Below are positions 1-7,409 of a DNA stretch of 64,000 nt, one piece after another. The stretch is taken from NCBI GenBank assembly GCA_004366385.1, contig SIRU01000034.1, positions 1-64,000 on the forward strand, read 5' to 3'. Every line of letters starts with the position of its first letter. The stretch's first letter is position 1. Source of the DNA: Actinomycetota bacterium. Its GTDB lineage: Bacteria; Actinomycetota; Thermoleophilia; Gaiellales; Gaiellaceae. The position numbers and the translations under genes were made by a program. Under the pieces are notes generated by a model. That model was not told where the DNA came from. It was given only the letters and a program-made list of their open reading frames with translations, and did no database searches.

Positions 1-462
1 GCGGCGCCGCCGAGCGGCCTGCTCGAGCCGAGCTTGTGGGAGGCGGTGCGCACCTTCTGGGAGCGGACGGTCGGCTTCCAGTCGCAGCGCGACTCGCCGT
101 TCTCGATCTTCGGCTGGGGCCAGTACCACGCGGAAGGGATCCCAGACCTCGGCTTCCTCCAGCCGGTGCTCGCGGCGCTCGCCGTCGCCCTGGCGCTCGC
201 CCTCGGCGCCGTGCCGCGCGAGAAGAGCCCGGTGGAGCTCGCGGCGCTGACCGTCGCCGTGCTCGTCGCCGCCCAGCTCGCGCTCACCCACTGGTTCTTC
301 CTCTACCTCCCGTGGATGCTGCCGTTCGTCCTCCTCTGGCTGCTCCTCCCGCGGGAGGCGCCGCCTCAGGAGATCGAGATGCGGAGCGGCTCGATCGAGC
401 TCGCCCTGCCCGACTCGGAGTCGCAGTCGATCACGGCGCCCTCGATCCGCACGTCGCCTTGA
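1..462 (+). CDS. C-terminal part of an integral membrane protein (possibly a GT-C/GT87-type glycosyltransferase), 5' truncated
   Basis: The frame is open from the first base, so the gene begins outside the window. About 154 residues remain, with at least two hydrophobic helices (around residues 56-75 and 82-118) and an aromatic-rich stretch FWERTVGFQSQRDSPFSI of a kind I associate with the C-terminus of actinobacterial polyprenyl-phosphate mannosyltransferase-like membrane proteins. That family call is inference. The last about 32 residues lie antisense to the end of the convergent phosphoesterase gene and look low in constraint. A TTG at 34 would be an internal codon rather than the true start. 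Confidence 0.6.
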   Translation, partial: AAPPSGLLEPSLWEAVRTFWERTVGFQSQRDSPFSIFGWGQYHAEGIPDLGFLQPVLAALAVALALALGAVPREKSPVELAALTVAVLVAAQLALTHWFFLYLPWMLPFVLLWLLLPREAPPQEIEMRSGSIELALPDSESQSITAPSIRTSP

Positions 463-1148
463 GCGGTCTCGAACCGGACCGGCAGCCCGGTCCGCATGCG
501 CTTGAGCGCGAGGTCGACCTCGACCCCGATCACCGACTCGTGCGGGCCGGTCATGCCCGCGTCCGTGATGAACGCCGTGCCTTTCGGGAGCACGCGCGCG
601 TCCGAGGTCTGGACGTGCGTGTGCGTGCCGACGACCGCCGTCACCTTCCCGTCGAGCCAGCGCGCGAGCGCGGCCTTCTCGCTCGTCGCCTCGGCGTGGC
701 AGTCGACGAGCACGAGCGGCGTCTCGGCGCGCGCGGCCTCGACGAGGTCGTCGACGACCTCGAACATCGACGTGGCCGGGTGCAGGAACAGCGACCCGAG
801 GACGTTGATCACGGCGAGGCGCGCCCCGTTCGCGGTAGGCACGATCGCGAGCCCGCTCCCCGGCGAGTGCCTGGAGAGGTTCGCGGGCCGCACGATCCGC
901 TCCGAGGACTCGAGGTACGGGCCGATCTCGGTGCGCCGGAACGCGTGGTTCCCGAGCGTGATCGCGTCGATGCCGAAGGAGTACAGGCGGTCGGCGAGCC
1001 GCGGGGTGATCCCGATCCCGTCCGCCGCGTTCTCCCCGTTCGCCACGCACACGTCGATCTCGAGCTCGGCGCGGAGCGCGGGCAGGCGCGCCTCGAGGGC
1101 GCCGCGGCCGGGCGCTCCGACGACGTCTGCGAGGAAGAGGATTCGCAA
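366..1148 (-). CDS. YmdB-family metallophosphoesterase (TIGR00282 type)
   Basis: About 260 residues, the usual size for the YmdB family of dimetal phosphodiesterases, which hydrolyse 2',3'-cyclic or cyclic dinucleotide phosphodiesters in the cytoplasm. Visible family landmarks in order: LADVVGAPGRG at the N-terminus (metal Asp), NGENAADGIGIT, the GNHAF metal motif, VDCHAEATSEK near residue 160, and GTHTHVQTSD followed by TAFITDAGMTGPHES. TTG at 1146-1148 is taken as start because it directly precedes the conserved RILFLADV strand. It lies 11 nt after the stop of the upstream M23-like gene, so the two are probably one operon. It converges on and overlaps the membrane-protein gene by 97 nt. The family is well supported; the substrate is not known. 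Confidence 0.88.
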   Translation of the reverse strand: MRILFLADVVGAPGRGALEARLPALRAELEIDVCVANGENAADGIGITPRLADRLYSFGIDAITLGNHAFRRTEIGPYLESSERIVRPANLSRHSPGSGLAIVPTANGARLAVINVLGSLFLHPATSMFEVVDDLVEAARAETPLVLVDCHAEATSEKAALARWLDGKVTAVVGTHTHVQTSDARVLPKGTAFITDAGMTGPHESVIGVEVDLALKRMRTGLPVRFETAQGDVRIEGAVIDCDSESGRASSIEPLRISIS

Positions 1149-1159
1149 GCGCGCGGAGA

Positions 1160-1930
1160 CTACGGGATGCCGAGGGACGCCGAGGGCAGGACCTCGATCG
1201 ACACGTTGTTCCCCCCGTCGGTGGCGAACCGGCCCAGCGCCTGCTCCTCGAAGCGCCTGATGTTCACGACCCGCCCGAGCTTGGACGAGCCTGCCGCTAC
1301 GTTCGCGCCGACCGTGAGCGCGCGGTCCGGGCGCACGTTCCGGACCGAGACGACGAGCGACGGCGCCGCGGTCGGCCGGAGCTCGATCTCGGCTCCCACG
1401 ACCTTCCCAGACACGACGTGGTCGCGGATTGCGACCACCGTGCCGTCGACGGGCGAGTAGACGTCGGTTCCCGCGACCGCGCCGACGTCGAGCGCCCGGG
1501 GAGCGCCGCCCTCGAGCTGGTACCAGGCGAGCCCCTGCCTCGACGTGCCGGTGATCCTGTGCCACAGGCGGGCGAGCAGGCCCTCGTTCGCCTGCGGCCC
1601 GGTCGGCTGGAGCACGAGTGCGCTGGCCTCGGAGCCGTGGAAGCCGACGGCCGTGATCCCGCCCTGTGCGACCGGGGACTCGAGGCGGAGGTTGCCGACC
1701 GTCGCCAGCACCTGGGGCTCGGGCGGCGCGGCGGTGACGGGGAGCGGCGGCGGGTCGGGCTGCGCGACGGGGACGTTCCCCGTTCCGTCGAACGCGGTGA
1801 GGAGCAGAGCCGCGACGCCGAGGACGCCGACGACGATCGCCAGCGCGAACCAGCGAGCGCGCGCCTGGGCACGGCGCCGGTGCTCGCGGAGCCGGGCCGC
1901 GTGCCTCGAGCGTGGGGTCAGCGTCGACAT
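1160..1930 (-). CDS. Membrane-anchored protein with degenerate M23-like (LytM) fold
   Basis: 256 residues. A basic N-terminus is followed by one membrane helix (about residues 27-46), a Pro-rich linker, then a beta-rich region ending in a stretch TDVYSPVDGTVVAI that matches the core of M23/LytM and biotinyl-like barrel domains. I do not see the paired His/Asp metal ligands of active M23 peptidases, so this is more likely a structural or regulatory domain facing the cell exterior. ATG at 1928-1930 is preceded six nt away by TACGGT, a good -10, so the message is probably leaderless. It lies just upstream of the YmdB-type gene on the same strand. Confidence 0.65.
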   Translation of the reverse strand: MSTLTPRSRHAARLREHRRRAQARARWFALAIVVGVLGVAALLLTAFDGTGNVPVAQPDPPPLPVTAAPPEPQVLATVGNLRLESPVAQGGITAVGFHGSEASALVLQPTGPQANEGLLARLWHRITGTSRQGLAWYQLEGGAPRALDVGAVAGTDVYSPVDGTVVAIRDHVVSGKVVGAEIELRPTAAPSLVVSVRNVRPDRALTVGANVAAGSSKLGRVVNIRRFEEQALGRFATDGGNNVSIEVLPSASLGIP

Positions 1931-1936
1931 GCGCGG

Positions 1937-1942
1937 ACCGTA
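1937..1942 (-). promoter_or_regulatory. -10 box TACGGT of the M23-like gene (leaderless)
   Basis: TACGGT read on the minus strand, then six nt, then ATG at 1930. There is no ribosome-binding site between them, so transcription should begin at or next to the start codon. Confidence 0.5.
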
Positions 1943-1985
1943 GCAAGGCGGTCTGCGAGGAGCCCATCGTGCCCGGTCACGGCGG

Positions 1986-1991
1986 TACGAT
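1986..1991 (+). promoter_or_regulatory. -10 box TACGAT of the AI-2E-family gene (leaderless)
   Basis: TACGAT lies nine nt before ATG 2001. It runs divergently from the M23-like promoter 45 nt away. No Shine-Dalgarno is seen. Confidence 0.5.
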
Positions 1992-2000
1992 CGCCCGCAG

Positions 2001-3209
2001 ATGGGGGCATCGGGCCCGACGATCCAGATCCCGCGCTGGGTACAGCTCGTCGGCCTGCCCGTGCTCCTGGTGCTCGCGTACCTGCTCGCCAGCACCCTGG
2101 GGCACGTCCTCTTCCTCTTCCTCACGGGCTCCGTGATCGCCTTCATGCTGAACCCGCTCGTGCGCGATCTGACGCGCGTCCGGGTTCCGCGTGCGCTCTC
2201 GGTCGCGATCGTGTACTCGATCTTCGCGGCGACGGTGACCGCGCTCCTGATCGCGGTCGGCGTCGTCGCGTTCGATCAGGCGCGGAACGCCGGTGAGCGG
2301 GTCGACGGCTACGTGACGAACGAGGATCCAGTCTCGGGGCAGACCGCGGCACAGGTGGACATCGACGCCCTCCAGGGCTGGCTCGACGACCACGGGCTCG
2401 AGCGGATCCAGATCCGCGAGCAGTTCGGCGAGTGGGTCGACTCCCTCGGCGCCGGCGACATCTCCGGCTACGTCCAGGACGGCATCGAGTTTCTCCAGGG
2501 GGCCGCGCTCTCGGTTGTGATCCTGCTCTTCTCGCTGATCCTGATCGTCGTCATCTCGATCTACATGCTCCTCGACATGGAGCGCCTCGAGCGCTCGATC
2601 GACTCGCGCTTCCCGCCGCACGGCGGCCCGACGCTCACGAACGAGATCGAGAGCTCGCTCTGGGGCTACGTGAAGGGGCAGGCGATCCTGTCCGCCGTCA
2701 TCGGCGGGAGTGCGGGCGTGGGCATGTGGATCCTCGGCGAGACGGGCCTCGTCGAGGGCGCGCAGGAGTACGCGCTGCTCTTCGGCCTCTGGACGGCGTT
2801 CATCGAGGTGATCCCGTACATCGGGCCGTGGCTCTCGGCGGTGCCGCCGGTGATCTACGCGCTGTTCGTCGACCCGCCCTGGGCGGTGATCTGGGTCACG
2901 CTCCTCTTCCTGTTCATCTACCAGGTCGAGGGGCACGTGGTCGTCCCGAACGTGATGGCGAGCGCGCTGCGCCTGCACCCGCTGCTCGTGATCTTCGGCC
3001 TGCTCGCCGGGTTCGAGCTGTACGGGATCGCCGGGGCGCTCGTGGCGCTGCCGACGATGGCCGGGCTCCGCGCGATCTGGGGGTTCTTCCAGCCCAGGGT
3101 GCGCCTCGAGCGCTGGGACGAGGGCGCGCCCGAAGTGCCGGTGGAGGTGGAGCTGAAACCGCCCGAAACCGAGCCGGAGGCGCCGAGGGCGGCGTCCGAG
3201 GCCCACTAG
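2001..3209 (+). CDS. AI-2E family transporter (PerM/TqsA-like permease)
   Basis: 402 residues with the family's usual plan: two or three N-terminal helices, a hydrophilic central domain (about residues 95-155), then a run of C-terminal helices. Landmarks include IAFMLNPLV in the first helical block, a long helix SVVILLFSLILIVVISIYM, WGYVKGQAILS, the FIEVIPYIGPWLSAVPPVI segment and VEGHVVVPNVM typical of the C-terminal half. Family members export autoinducer-2 or act as Na+/H+ antiporters; substrate cannot be told here. The C-terminus is an acidic/proline tail. Starts at ATG 2001, nine nt after a TACGAT -10. Confidence 0.9.
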   Translation: MGASGPTIQIPRWVQLVGLPVLLVLAYLLASTLGHVLFLFLTGSVIAFMLNPLVRDLTRVRVPRALSVAIVYSIFAATVTALLIAVGVVAFDQARNAGERVDGYVTNEDPVSGQTAAQVDIDALQGWLDDHGLERIQIREQFGEWVDSLGAGDISGYVQDGIEFLQGAALSVVILLFSLILIVVISIYMLLDMERLERSIDSRFPPHGGPTLTNEIESSLWGYVKGQAILSAVIGGSAGVGMWILGETGLVEGAQEYALLFGLWTAFIEVIPYIGPWLSAVPPVIYALFVDPPWAVIWVTLLFLFIYQVEGHVVVPNVMASALRLHPLLVIFGLLAGFELYGIAGALVALPTMAGLRAIWGFFQPRVRLERWDEGAPEVPVEVELKPPETEPEAPRAASEAH

Positions 3210-3214
3210 CCATC

Positions 3215-3220
3215 TAGGCT
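3215..3220 (+). promoter_or_regulatory. -10 box TAGGCT of the gene at 3229 (leaderless)
   Basis: TAGGCT sits eight nt before GTG 3229, inside the 19-nt gap after the AI-2E gene. Confidence 0.45.
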
Positions 3221-3228
3221 CCTGCCCC

Positions 3229-3744
3229 GTGTGGGAGACGATCGCGTCCGAGGCCGGCGCCGAGAGCGAGCTGTGGCGGAGTGTGCTGCGTCCGGAGGGC
3301 GGGCGCGCGACCGAGCCCGTCTTCTCGCCGCTCGCCCCGCCGGAGCTGGGCCTCGGTGTCGAGACGATCTACGAGGGCTACCTCGTCCACTACGGCCGCC
3401 CGCGGCTCTTCGCGCCCGGGGACGGCGACATTGCGCTGCTGCTCGGCGACTACCTGTATGCGCACGGTCTCGTGCGGGTGGCCGAGGCGGGGGACGTGGA
3501 CGCGGTGGCCGATCTCGCGGAGCTGATCTCGCTCTGTGCGCAGGGGCGAGCGGAGGGGCGGGACGGCGACGGCGCGGCGTGGGCGGCGACGGCTGCCCTG
3601 CTCGGGCGGGGAGGCCTCGAGGGTGCGCGCCGCGACTTGCGCGTGCGGGGGGACGCGGCGGAGCTCGAGGCCGAGGCCCGCCGCGCCGCGGGGGACGAGG
3701 CGGTGGACGCTGCCCTCGCCGCGCACGCCCGGCTCGTGGGGTAG
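3229..3744 (+). CDS. Polyprenyl-synthase-like orphan protein lacking the catalytic Asp motifs
   Basis: 171 residues, mostly helical, no membrane segment. Residues around 75-115 (GDYLYAHGLVRVAEAGD) read very like GDYLFARAFSGLARAGD in the real polyprenyl synthase at 12863-13759 in this window, including the following helix that ends LISLCAQGRAEG versus CLDLARGEALQ. The DDxxD metal-binding motifs of prenyl synthases are absent, so it is unlikely to be an active synthase by itself; a regulatory or partner subunit is possible. Start GTG 3229 is eight nt after a -10 box. The next gene follows after 9 nt and encodes a tiny membrane protein. Function unknown. Confidence 0.6.
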   Translation: MWETIASEAGAESELWRSVLRPEGGRATEPVFSPLAPPELGLGVETIYEGYLVHYGRPRLFAPGDGDIALLLGDYLYAHGLVRVAEAGDVDAVADLAELISLCAQGRAEGRDGDGAAWAATAALLGRGGLEGARRDLRVRGDAAELEAEARRAAGDEAVDAALAAHARLVG

Positions 3745-3747
3745 AGT
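3742..3747 (+). promoter_or_regulatory. -10 box TAGAGT of the 45-residue membrane protein
   Basis: TAGAGT begins with the TAG stop of the preceding gene and lies six nt before GTG 3754. Confidence 0.4.
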
Positions 3748-3753
3748 CGCGCC

Positions 3754-3891
3754 GTGCTCCACCTGCTGGCGAAGACGGCCGCCGAGGAAGGCCGCGACAT
3801 CATCCTCTCGATGCTCGTCGTGGGCCTGATCTTCATCGCGGTGGTGCTGCTGGGCGACCTGAACGCCTGGCGCAGCCGCCGCAAGCACTAG
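3754..3891 (+). CDS. Single-pass membrane micro-protein, 45 residues
   Basis: GTG start to TAG stop gives 45 residues: an amphipathic N-terminal piece (LHLLAKTAAEEGRD), one clear membrane helix (ILSMLVVGLIFIAVVLLG) and a basic tail ending RSRRKH, so the C-terminus should be cytoplasmic. A TAGAGT -10 lies six nt before the start. It follows the prenyl-synthase-like gene closely. Its stop codon is part of the CTAG end of the palindromic element that begins at 3888. No family recognised; size and position suggest a small anchor or partner protein. Confidence 0.6.
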   Translation: MLHLLAKTAAEEGRDIILSMLVVGLIFIAVVLLGDLNAWRSRRKH

Positions 3892-4110
3892 GTGATTGAT
3901 TCCACAGGCTCGCCACCTCCGGGGTGCGAGCTGGCCGCTCTGGGGCGCGCGGCGAGCGCGTCGGCGCTACTGGACGTACCGGTGACGGGCTCGCCGTGCG
4001 AAGCGGACGCGGCGGCGGAGCGGCCGCAGGCCGCGCAGCCGCTGCGGGAGCGGCCCAGACGCGCCAGATCGCGCAGTCGGACGCGCGAGAGTTTGGAATC
4101 AATCATCTAG
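3888..4110. repeat. 223-bp palindromic (MITE-like) element with 17-bp terminal inverted repeats
   Basis: The left end CTAGGTGATTGATTCCA (3888-3904) and the right end TGGAATCAATCATCTAG (4094-4110) are inverted copies with one mismatch. The interior is also an imperfect palindrome: the two strands give similar peptides (both start MIDS and contain LA-LGR), and GCTCGCC/CTCGCGC arms can be paired over about 40 bp from each end. The outer CTAG supplies the TAG stop codon to both convergent neighbours (the 45-residue gene and vapC). No transposase is inside, so it is either a non-autonomous mobile element or a large transcription-ending cruciform between convergent genes. Confidence 0.65.
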
Positions 4111-4532
4111 CCGGGCACGACGGGGAAGCCCTCGCGTCGCGCGGCCGCGGCGAGCCGCTCGTCGAGCGTGACGACGGGCACCGTGTCCACCCGCTGCTCG
4201 CCGAGGGTGGCGGCTGCCGCGATCTGGAACGCGTCGGCGGTGCCCACCTCGTGGACGCGAACGAGTCGACGGGCGACCTCGCGCACGGTCTCGCTCGGCG
4301 GGACTTCCAGCCATCCGTCCGCGAGGTCCGCGAGCGATGCGAGGGCGTGCCCGACCTCGGGCGGGTCGAGCTCGCCGGATCGCTCGCGCCGTGCGATCGC
4401 AGCGAGGCACTCGACGGGCGTCGCCCACCAGACCGCCGTTCGTGGGTCGTCTGCGAGCAGTCGTCGCATCTCCGAGGACGACTCCTCGGAGATGAGGGTG
4501 GGGACCAGCGCCGAGCTGTCCCAGAACCTCAT
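4107..4532 (-). CDS. vapC: VapC-family PIN-domain ribonuclease toxin
   Basis: 141 residues, typical PIN length. The N-terminal WDSSALVPTLI carries the first catalytic Asp; E39-type acid is in TPVECLAAIARRERSG; the third cluster is GTADAFQIAAAA near residue 98 (Asp), followed by VVTLDERLAAAARREGF with a further Asp. All four acidic positions expected for a Mg-dependent RNase appear present. VapC toxins cleave specific tRNA or rRNA. It overlaps the upstream antitoxin gene by 4 nt (ATGA), as usual for these modules. Its TAG stop is supplied by the end of the palindromic element. Confidence 0.85.
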   Translation of the reverse strand: MRFWDSSALVPTLISEESSSEMRRLLADDPRTAVWWATPVECLAAIARRERSGELDPPEVGHALASLADLADGWLEVPPSETVREVARRLVRVHEVGTADAFQIAAAATLGEQRVDTVPVVTLDERLAAAARREGFPVVPG

Positions 4533-4825
4533 CGCGCGTCTTCGCGTCGCTCCTCGAGGAGCGCTTCGAGGACGCTGGCGCGGGACTTCGCCAGCGGCCG
4601 TGCGAGGAATGCGTCGACGTCGAACGGCCTCTTCGGTCTGGTGATCACGCCCTGCCGTTCGAGCCGCTCGATGCGTTCGTCCCAGTCGACGGTCGACGGG
4701 TCGATGGGGACGATTCGGGCGACCGGCTTCCCCCGGTCCGTGATCGTGACGGCCTCGCCGCTCTTGACGCGCTCGAGCAGCGCGCTGAGCTTCGCCTTGG
4801 CTTCCGAGATCGACGCAGTCGCCAC
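4529..4825 (-). CDS. Phd/YefM-type antitoxin of the VapC module
   Basis: 98 residues. The N-terminus MATASISEAKAKLSALLERVKSGEAVTI is written here only in part as ISEAKAKLSALLERV; it is the Phd/YefM DNA-binding fold, followed by ITDRGKPVARIVPID. The C-terminal half (from about residue 45) is the likely toxin-binding arm. GTG at 4825 is chosen because a TAGAAT -10 lies six nt before it. An 18-bp perfect palindrome overlaps that promoter, which fits the autorepression normal for this family. Confidence 0.85.
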   Translation of the reverse strand: MATASISEAKAKLSALLERVKSGEAVTITDRGKPVARIVPIDPSTVDWDERIERLERQGVITRPKRPFDVDAFLARPLAKSRASVLEALLEERREDAR

Positions 4826-4831
4826 GTGACC

Positions 4832-4860
4832 ATTCTAGTCAGATCCATCTGACTTACAAG
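4832..4860 (-). promoter_or_regulatory. VapBC promoter with perfect 18-bp operator (4837-4854)
   Basis: On the minus strand TTGTAA (4854-4859), 16 nt, TAGAAT (4832-4837), six nt, GTG. AGTCAGATCCATCTGACT (4837-4854) is a perfect inverted repeat filling the spacer between -35 and -10, the expected place for the antitoxin or toxin-antitoxin complex to bind. Confidence 0.6.
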
Positions 4861-4902
4861 GTCTGTTTGAGCCAGGTCCTGTTCGGACGGATGATCTGCG
4901 GG

Positions 4903-7401
4903 ATGCGGCCCGACCTTCCGACCGGCACGGTGACGTTCCTGTTCACGGACGTGGAGGGCTCGACGCGGCTGCTGCACGAGTTGGGGGCGGAGGGGTATGC
5001 GGTGGCGTTGGCGGAGCATCGCCGGGTGATCCGCGAGGCGTGCGTGGCCGAGGGTGGGGTGGAGGTGGACACGCAGGGGGATGCGTTCTTCTTCGCGTTC
5101 CCGACCGCGCCTGGTGCGCTGGCGGCGGCGGGGGTGTTCACGGAGGAGCTTGCGCGCGGCCCGATCCGGGTGCGGGTCGGCCTGCACACGGGCGAGCCGC
5201 TGCTGGGCGAGGAGGGGTACGTCGGCGAGGACGTGCACTTCGCGGCGCGCGTGGCGGCCACTAGTCATGGCGGGCAGGTGGTTGTGTCTGCGGAGACGGC
5301 GGCGCTGGTGGAGGCAAGTGGCTCTGAGCCACAAGCGTTGCCTGTCGTCTTGCTGGGTTCGCATCGGCTGAAAGACGTCGCCGAGCCGGTTGTGATCTTC
5401 CAGCTCGGGGAGGGTGCTTTTCCGCCGTTGAAGACCATCGCGAACTCGAATCTGCCGACGCCGGCGTCGAGCTTCCTGGGCCGCGAGCACGAGCTGTTCG
5501 AGGCGGACGGGCTGCTGCGCGGGACGCGGCTGTTGACGGTGTCGGGGCCTGGTGGGCAGGGGAAGACCCGGTTCGCGCTGGAGCTCGCGACAAGAGCGCG
5601 CGAGGAGCGCTTCTCCGACTACGCGGACGGCGTGTTCAGCTGCTTCCTGTCTTCGCTGCGGGATCCCGCGCTGGTCTTGCCGACGGTCGCGCAAACGCTG
5701 TCGGTCTCCGAGCAGCCCGGGCAGAGCGCGCTCGACGCGCTCTCCTCGCAGCTGCAGGGCAAGCGCATGCTGCTGCTGCTGGACAACGCGGAGCATCTCC
5801 TCGAGGCGGCGTCGGAGCTGGCGCAGCTGCTCGAGGCCGCGTCCGGGCTGACGCTGCTCGTCACCTCGCGCGAGCTGCTGCGCATCCGCGGCGAGACGAC
5901 GTACGAGCTTCCGCCGCTGCCCGAGGACGAGGCCGTCGAGCTGTTCTGCGAGCGCGCCCAGACAGAGCCCTCGCAGCCGATCCGGGAGCTGTGCGCGCGC
6001 CTCGAAGGGCTACCGCTGGCGCTCGAGCTCGCCGCCGCCCGGCTGCGCATCCTCACCCCGGAGCAGCTCCTCGATCGCCTCTCCCAGCGCCTCGACCTGC
6101 TCAAGGCCGGCCGAGACGCCGACCCACGCCAGCAGACGCTCAGAGCCACGATCGAGTGGTCATACGACCTGCTCCTAGACGAGGAGCAGCGTCTCTTCCG
6201 CTCGCTCTCCGTCTTCGCCGGCGGCTGCACCCTGCAAGCAGCCGAAGAAGTCTGCGGCGCCGACCTCGACACCCTCCAGAGCCTCGTCGACAAGAGCCTC
6301 CTCCGCTACACCGACGAGCGCTTCTGGATGCTCGAGACCATCCGCGGGTACGCGCAAGAGCGGCTCGAGGAAGCAGGTGAGGCGAGTGGCGCACGCCGGA
6401 GACATGCCGTGTTCTTCACTCGCCTCGCTGCGGAGGCCGAGCCGGCTCTGCTCGGCGGCCGCGAGCAGGCGCGGTGGCTGGCCGGGGTCGACGCCGAGCA
6501 TCGCAACGTCTCGGCCGCCGTGACGTGGGCCGTGCGGGAGGATGCGCCGCTCGGGCTCGAGTTGACAGGGAGCATCTGGCGGTACTGGTGGTACCGCGCG
6601 CATCTGGCCGAGGGATACGGGCACGCGGTGGCCACGCTCGATGCGGACTCCGGGTCGGACCCGAAGCGTCGGTTGAAGGTGCTCGAGGCCGCGTCGTACC
6701 TCGCGTACCGGCGTGGAGACACGGACGAGATGCGCGCGTGGTGCGAGGAAGCGCTCGAGCTCGCGCGCGAGCTGAGCGATCGAGTCGCCGAGGGCGTCTT
6801 CGTGAACCAGCTCGCACTGATCGCCAACGCGCAGGGCGACCGACTGCAGGCGCAGGAGCTCTTCGGGGAGAGCGCACGGCTCCTCGACGGAGACCCCTAC
6901 GCTCGCTATCCGCTCGCCAACGTCGGGCTTCACGCACTCGGCGACGGGGACGCGACTCGAGCGGCGGCGATCTTCGAGGACGTGGGCGCTCTGGATCGTT
7001 TGGTAGGTGACGAGCATCATCTGTGCGGTGTCGAGGCATGGCTGGCGCTCGCACTCAGCGTTGCGGGCAGAGACGAGGAGGAGAGGTCGCACGTGCGCGA
7101 GAGCCTCGTGCTCGCAGCCGCGCTCGAGGCCGACGAGGCGGCCGCGATGGCGTTGCTCGTCCTCGCGCGCATCGAGAGAGAGCGTCGGCCAGAGCACGCC
7201 GCTGCCGCGCTCGGCAGCGCTGACGGAATCCTCGAGCGCTCGGGAGCGCGGCGCCGGGAGATGGCGCCCGGGTTGTACGGGCAGCTCAGGGGCGAGCTCG
7301 AGGATCGTCTCGGCGCCGAGGCGTTCCAGCGGGCATACGGCCACGGGCATGCGCTCTCGCTCAAGGAGGCCCTCCACGCTGGGCTCGCGTCCCTAGACTG
7401 A
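4903..7401 (+). CDS. Class III adenylate/guanylate cyclase domain protein with NB-ARC/STAND ATPase and TPR-like tail
   Basis: About 832 residues. Residues 8-165 form a class III nucleotide cyclase homology domain (TVTFLFTDVEGSTRLL with one metal Asp, TQGDAFFFAF with the second, and VGLHTGEPL). A P-loop ATPase follows: Walker A GPGGQGKTRFAL near residue 215 and Walker B KRMLLLLDNAEHL near 290, the arrangement of AfsR/MalT-type STAND proteins. The last 350 residues are helical, TPR-like. No C-terminal HTH is visible, so output is unclear: cAMP/cGMP or protein binding. ATG 4903 is chosen because family members usually begin just before the TVTFLFTD strand; TTG 4867 and ATG 4891 are alternatives. 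It is divergent from the toxin-antitoxin pair. Confidence 0.85.
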   Translation: MRPDLPTGTVTFLFTDVEGSTRLLHELGAEGYAVALAEHRRVIREACVAEGGVEVDTQGDAFFFAFPTAPGALAAAGVFTEELARGPIRVRVGLHTGEPLLGEEGYVGEDVHFAARVAATSHGGQVVVSAETAALVEASGSEPQALPVVLLGSHRLKDVAEPVVIFQLGEGAFPPLKTIANSNLPTPASSFLGREHELFEADGLLRGTRLLTVSGPGGQGKTRFALELATRAREERFSDYADGVFSCFLSSLRDPALVLPTVAQTLSVSEQPGQSALDALSSQLQGKRMLLLLDNAEHLLEAASELAQLLEAASGLTLLVTSRELLRIRGETTYELPPLPEDEAVELFCERAQTEPSQPIRELCARLEGLPLALELAAARLRILTPEQLLDRLSQRLDLLKAGRDADPRQQTLRATIEWSYDLLLDEEQRLFRSLSVFAGGCTLQAAEEVCGADLDTLQSLVDKSLLRYTDERFWMLETIRGYAQERLEEAGEASGARRRHAVFFTRLAAEAEPALLGGREQARWLAGVDAEHRNVSAAVTWAVREDAPLGLELTGSIWRYWWYRAHLAEGYGHAVATLDADSGSDPKRRLKVLEAASYLAYRRGDTDEMRAWCEEALELARELSDRVAEGVFVNQLALIANAQGDRLQAQELFGESARLLDGDPYARYPLANVGLHALGDGDATRAAAIFEDVGALDRLVGDEHHLCGVEAWLALALSVAGRDEEERSHVRESLVLAAALEADEAAAMALLVLARIERERRPEHAAAALGSADGILERSGARRREMAPGLYGQLRGELEDRLGAEAFQRAYGHGHALSLKEALHAGLASLD
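5314..5335 (+). repeat. 22-bp palindrome-centred repeat inside the cyclase gene (copy 1)
   Basis: Core GTGGCTCTGAGCCAC (5319-5333) is a palindrome with one central base, flanked by GCAA and AAG. The same 22 bp, differing only at the central base, occurs at 12822-12843 in the menG/ubiE gene. In both genes it is read in the frame giving ASGSEPQ. Confidence 0.6.
7394..7399 (+). promoter_or_regulatory. -10 box TAGACT before ubiD-like gene
   Basis: TAGACT lies ten nt before TTG 7410 and overlaps the last codons of the cyclase gene. No Shine-Dalgarno is seen. Confidence 0.35.
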
Positions 7402-7409
7402 CCAGCGGC

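Noticed and set aside
3888-4110. Overlapping 72-residue ORFs on both strands between the small membrane protein and vapC
   Set aside because: They are open on both strands because the DNA is an imperfect palindrome; no start signal, and the peptides mirror each other.
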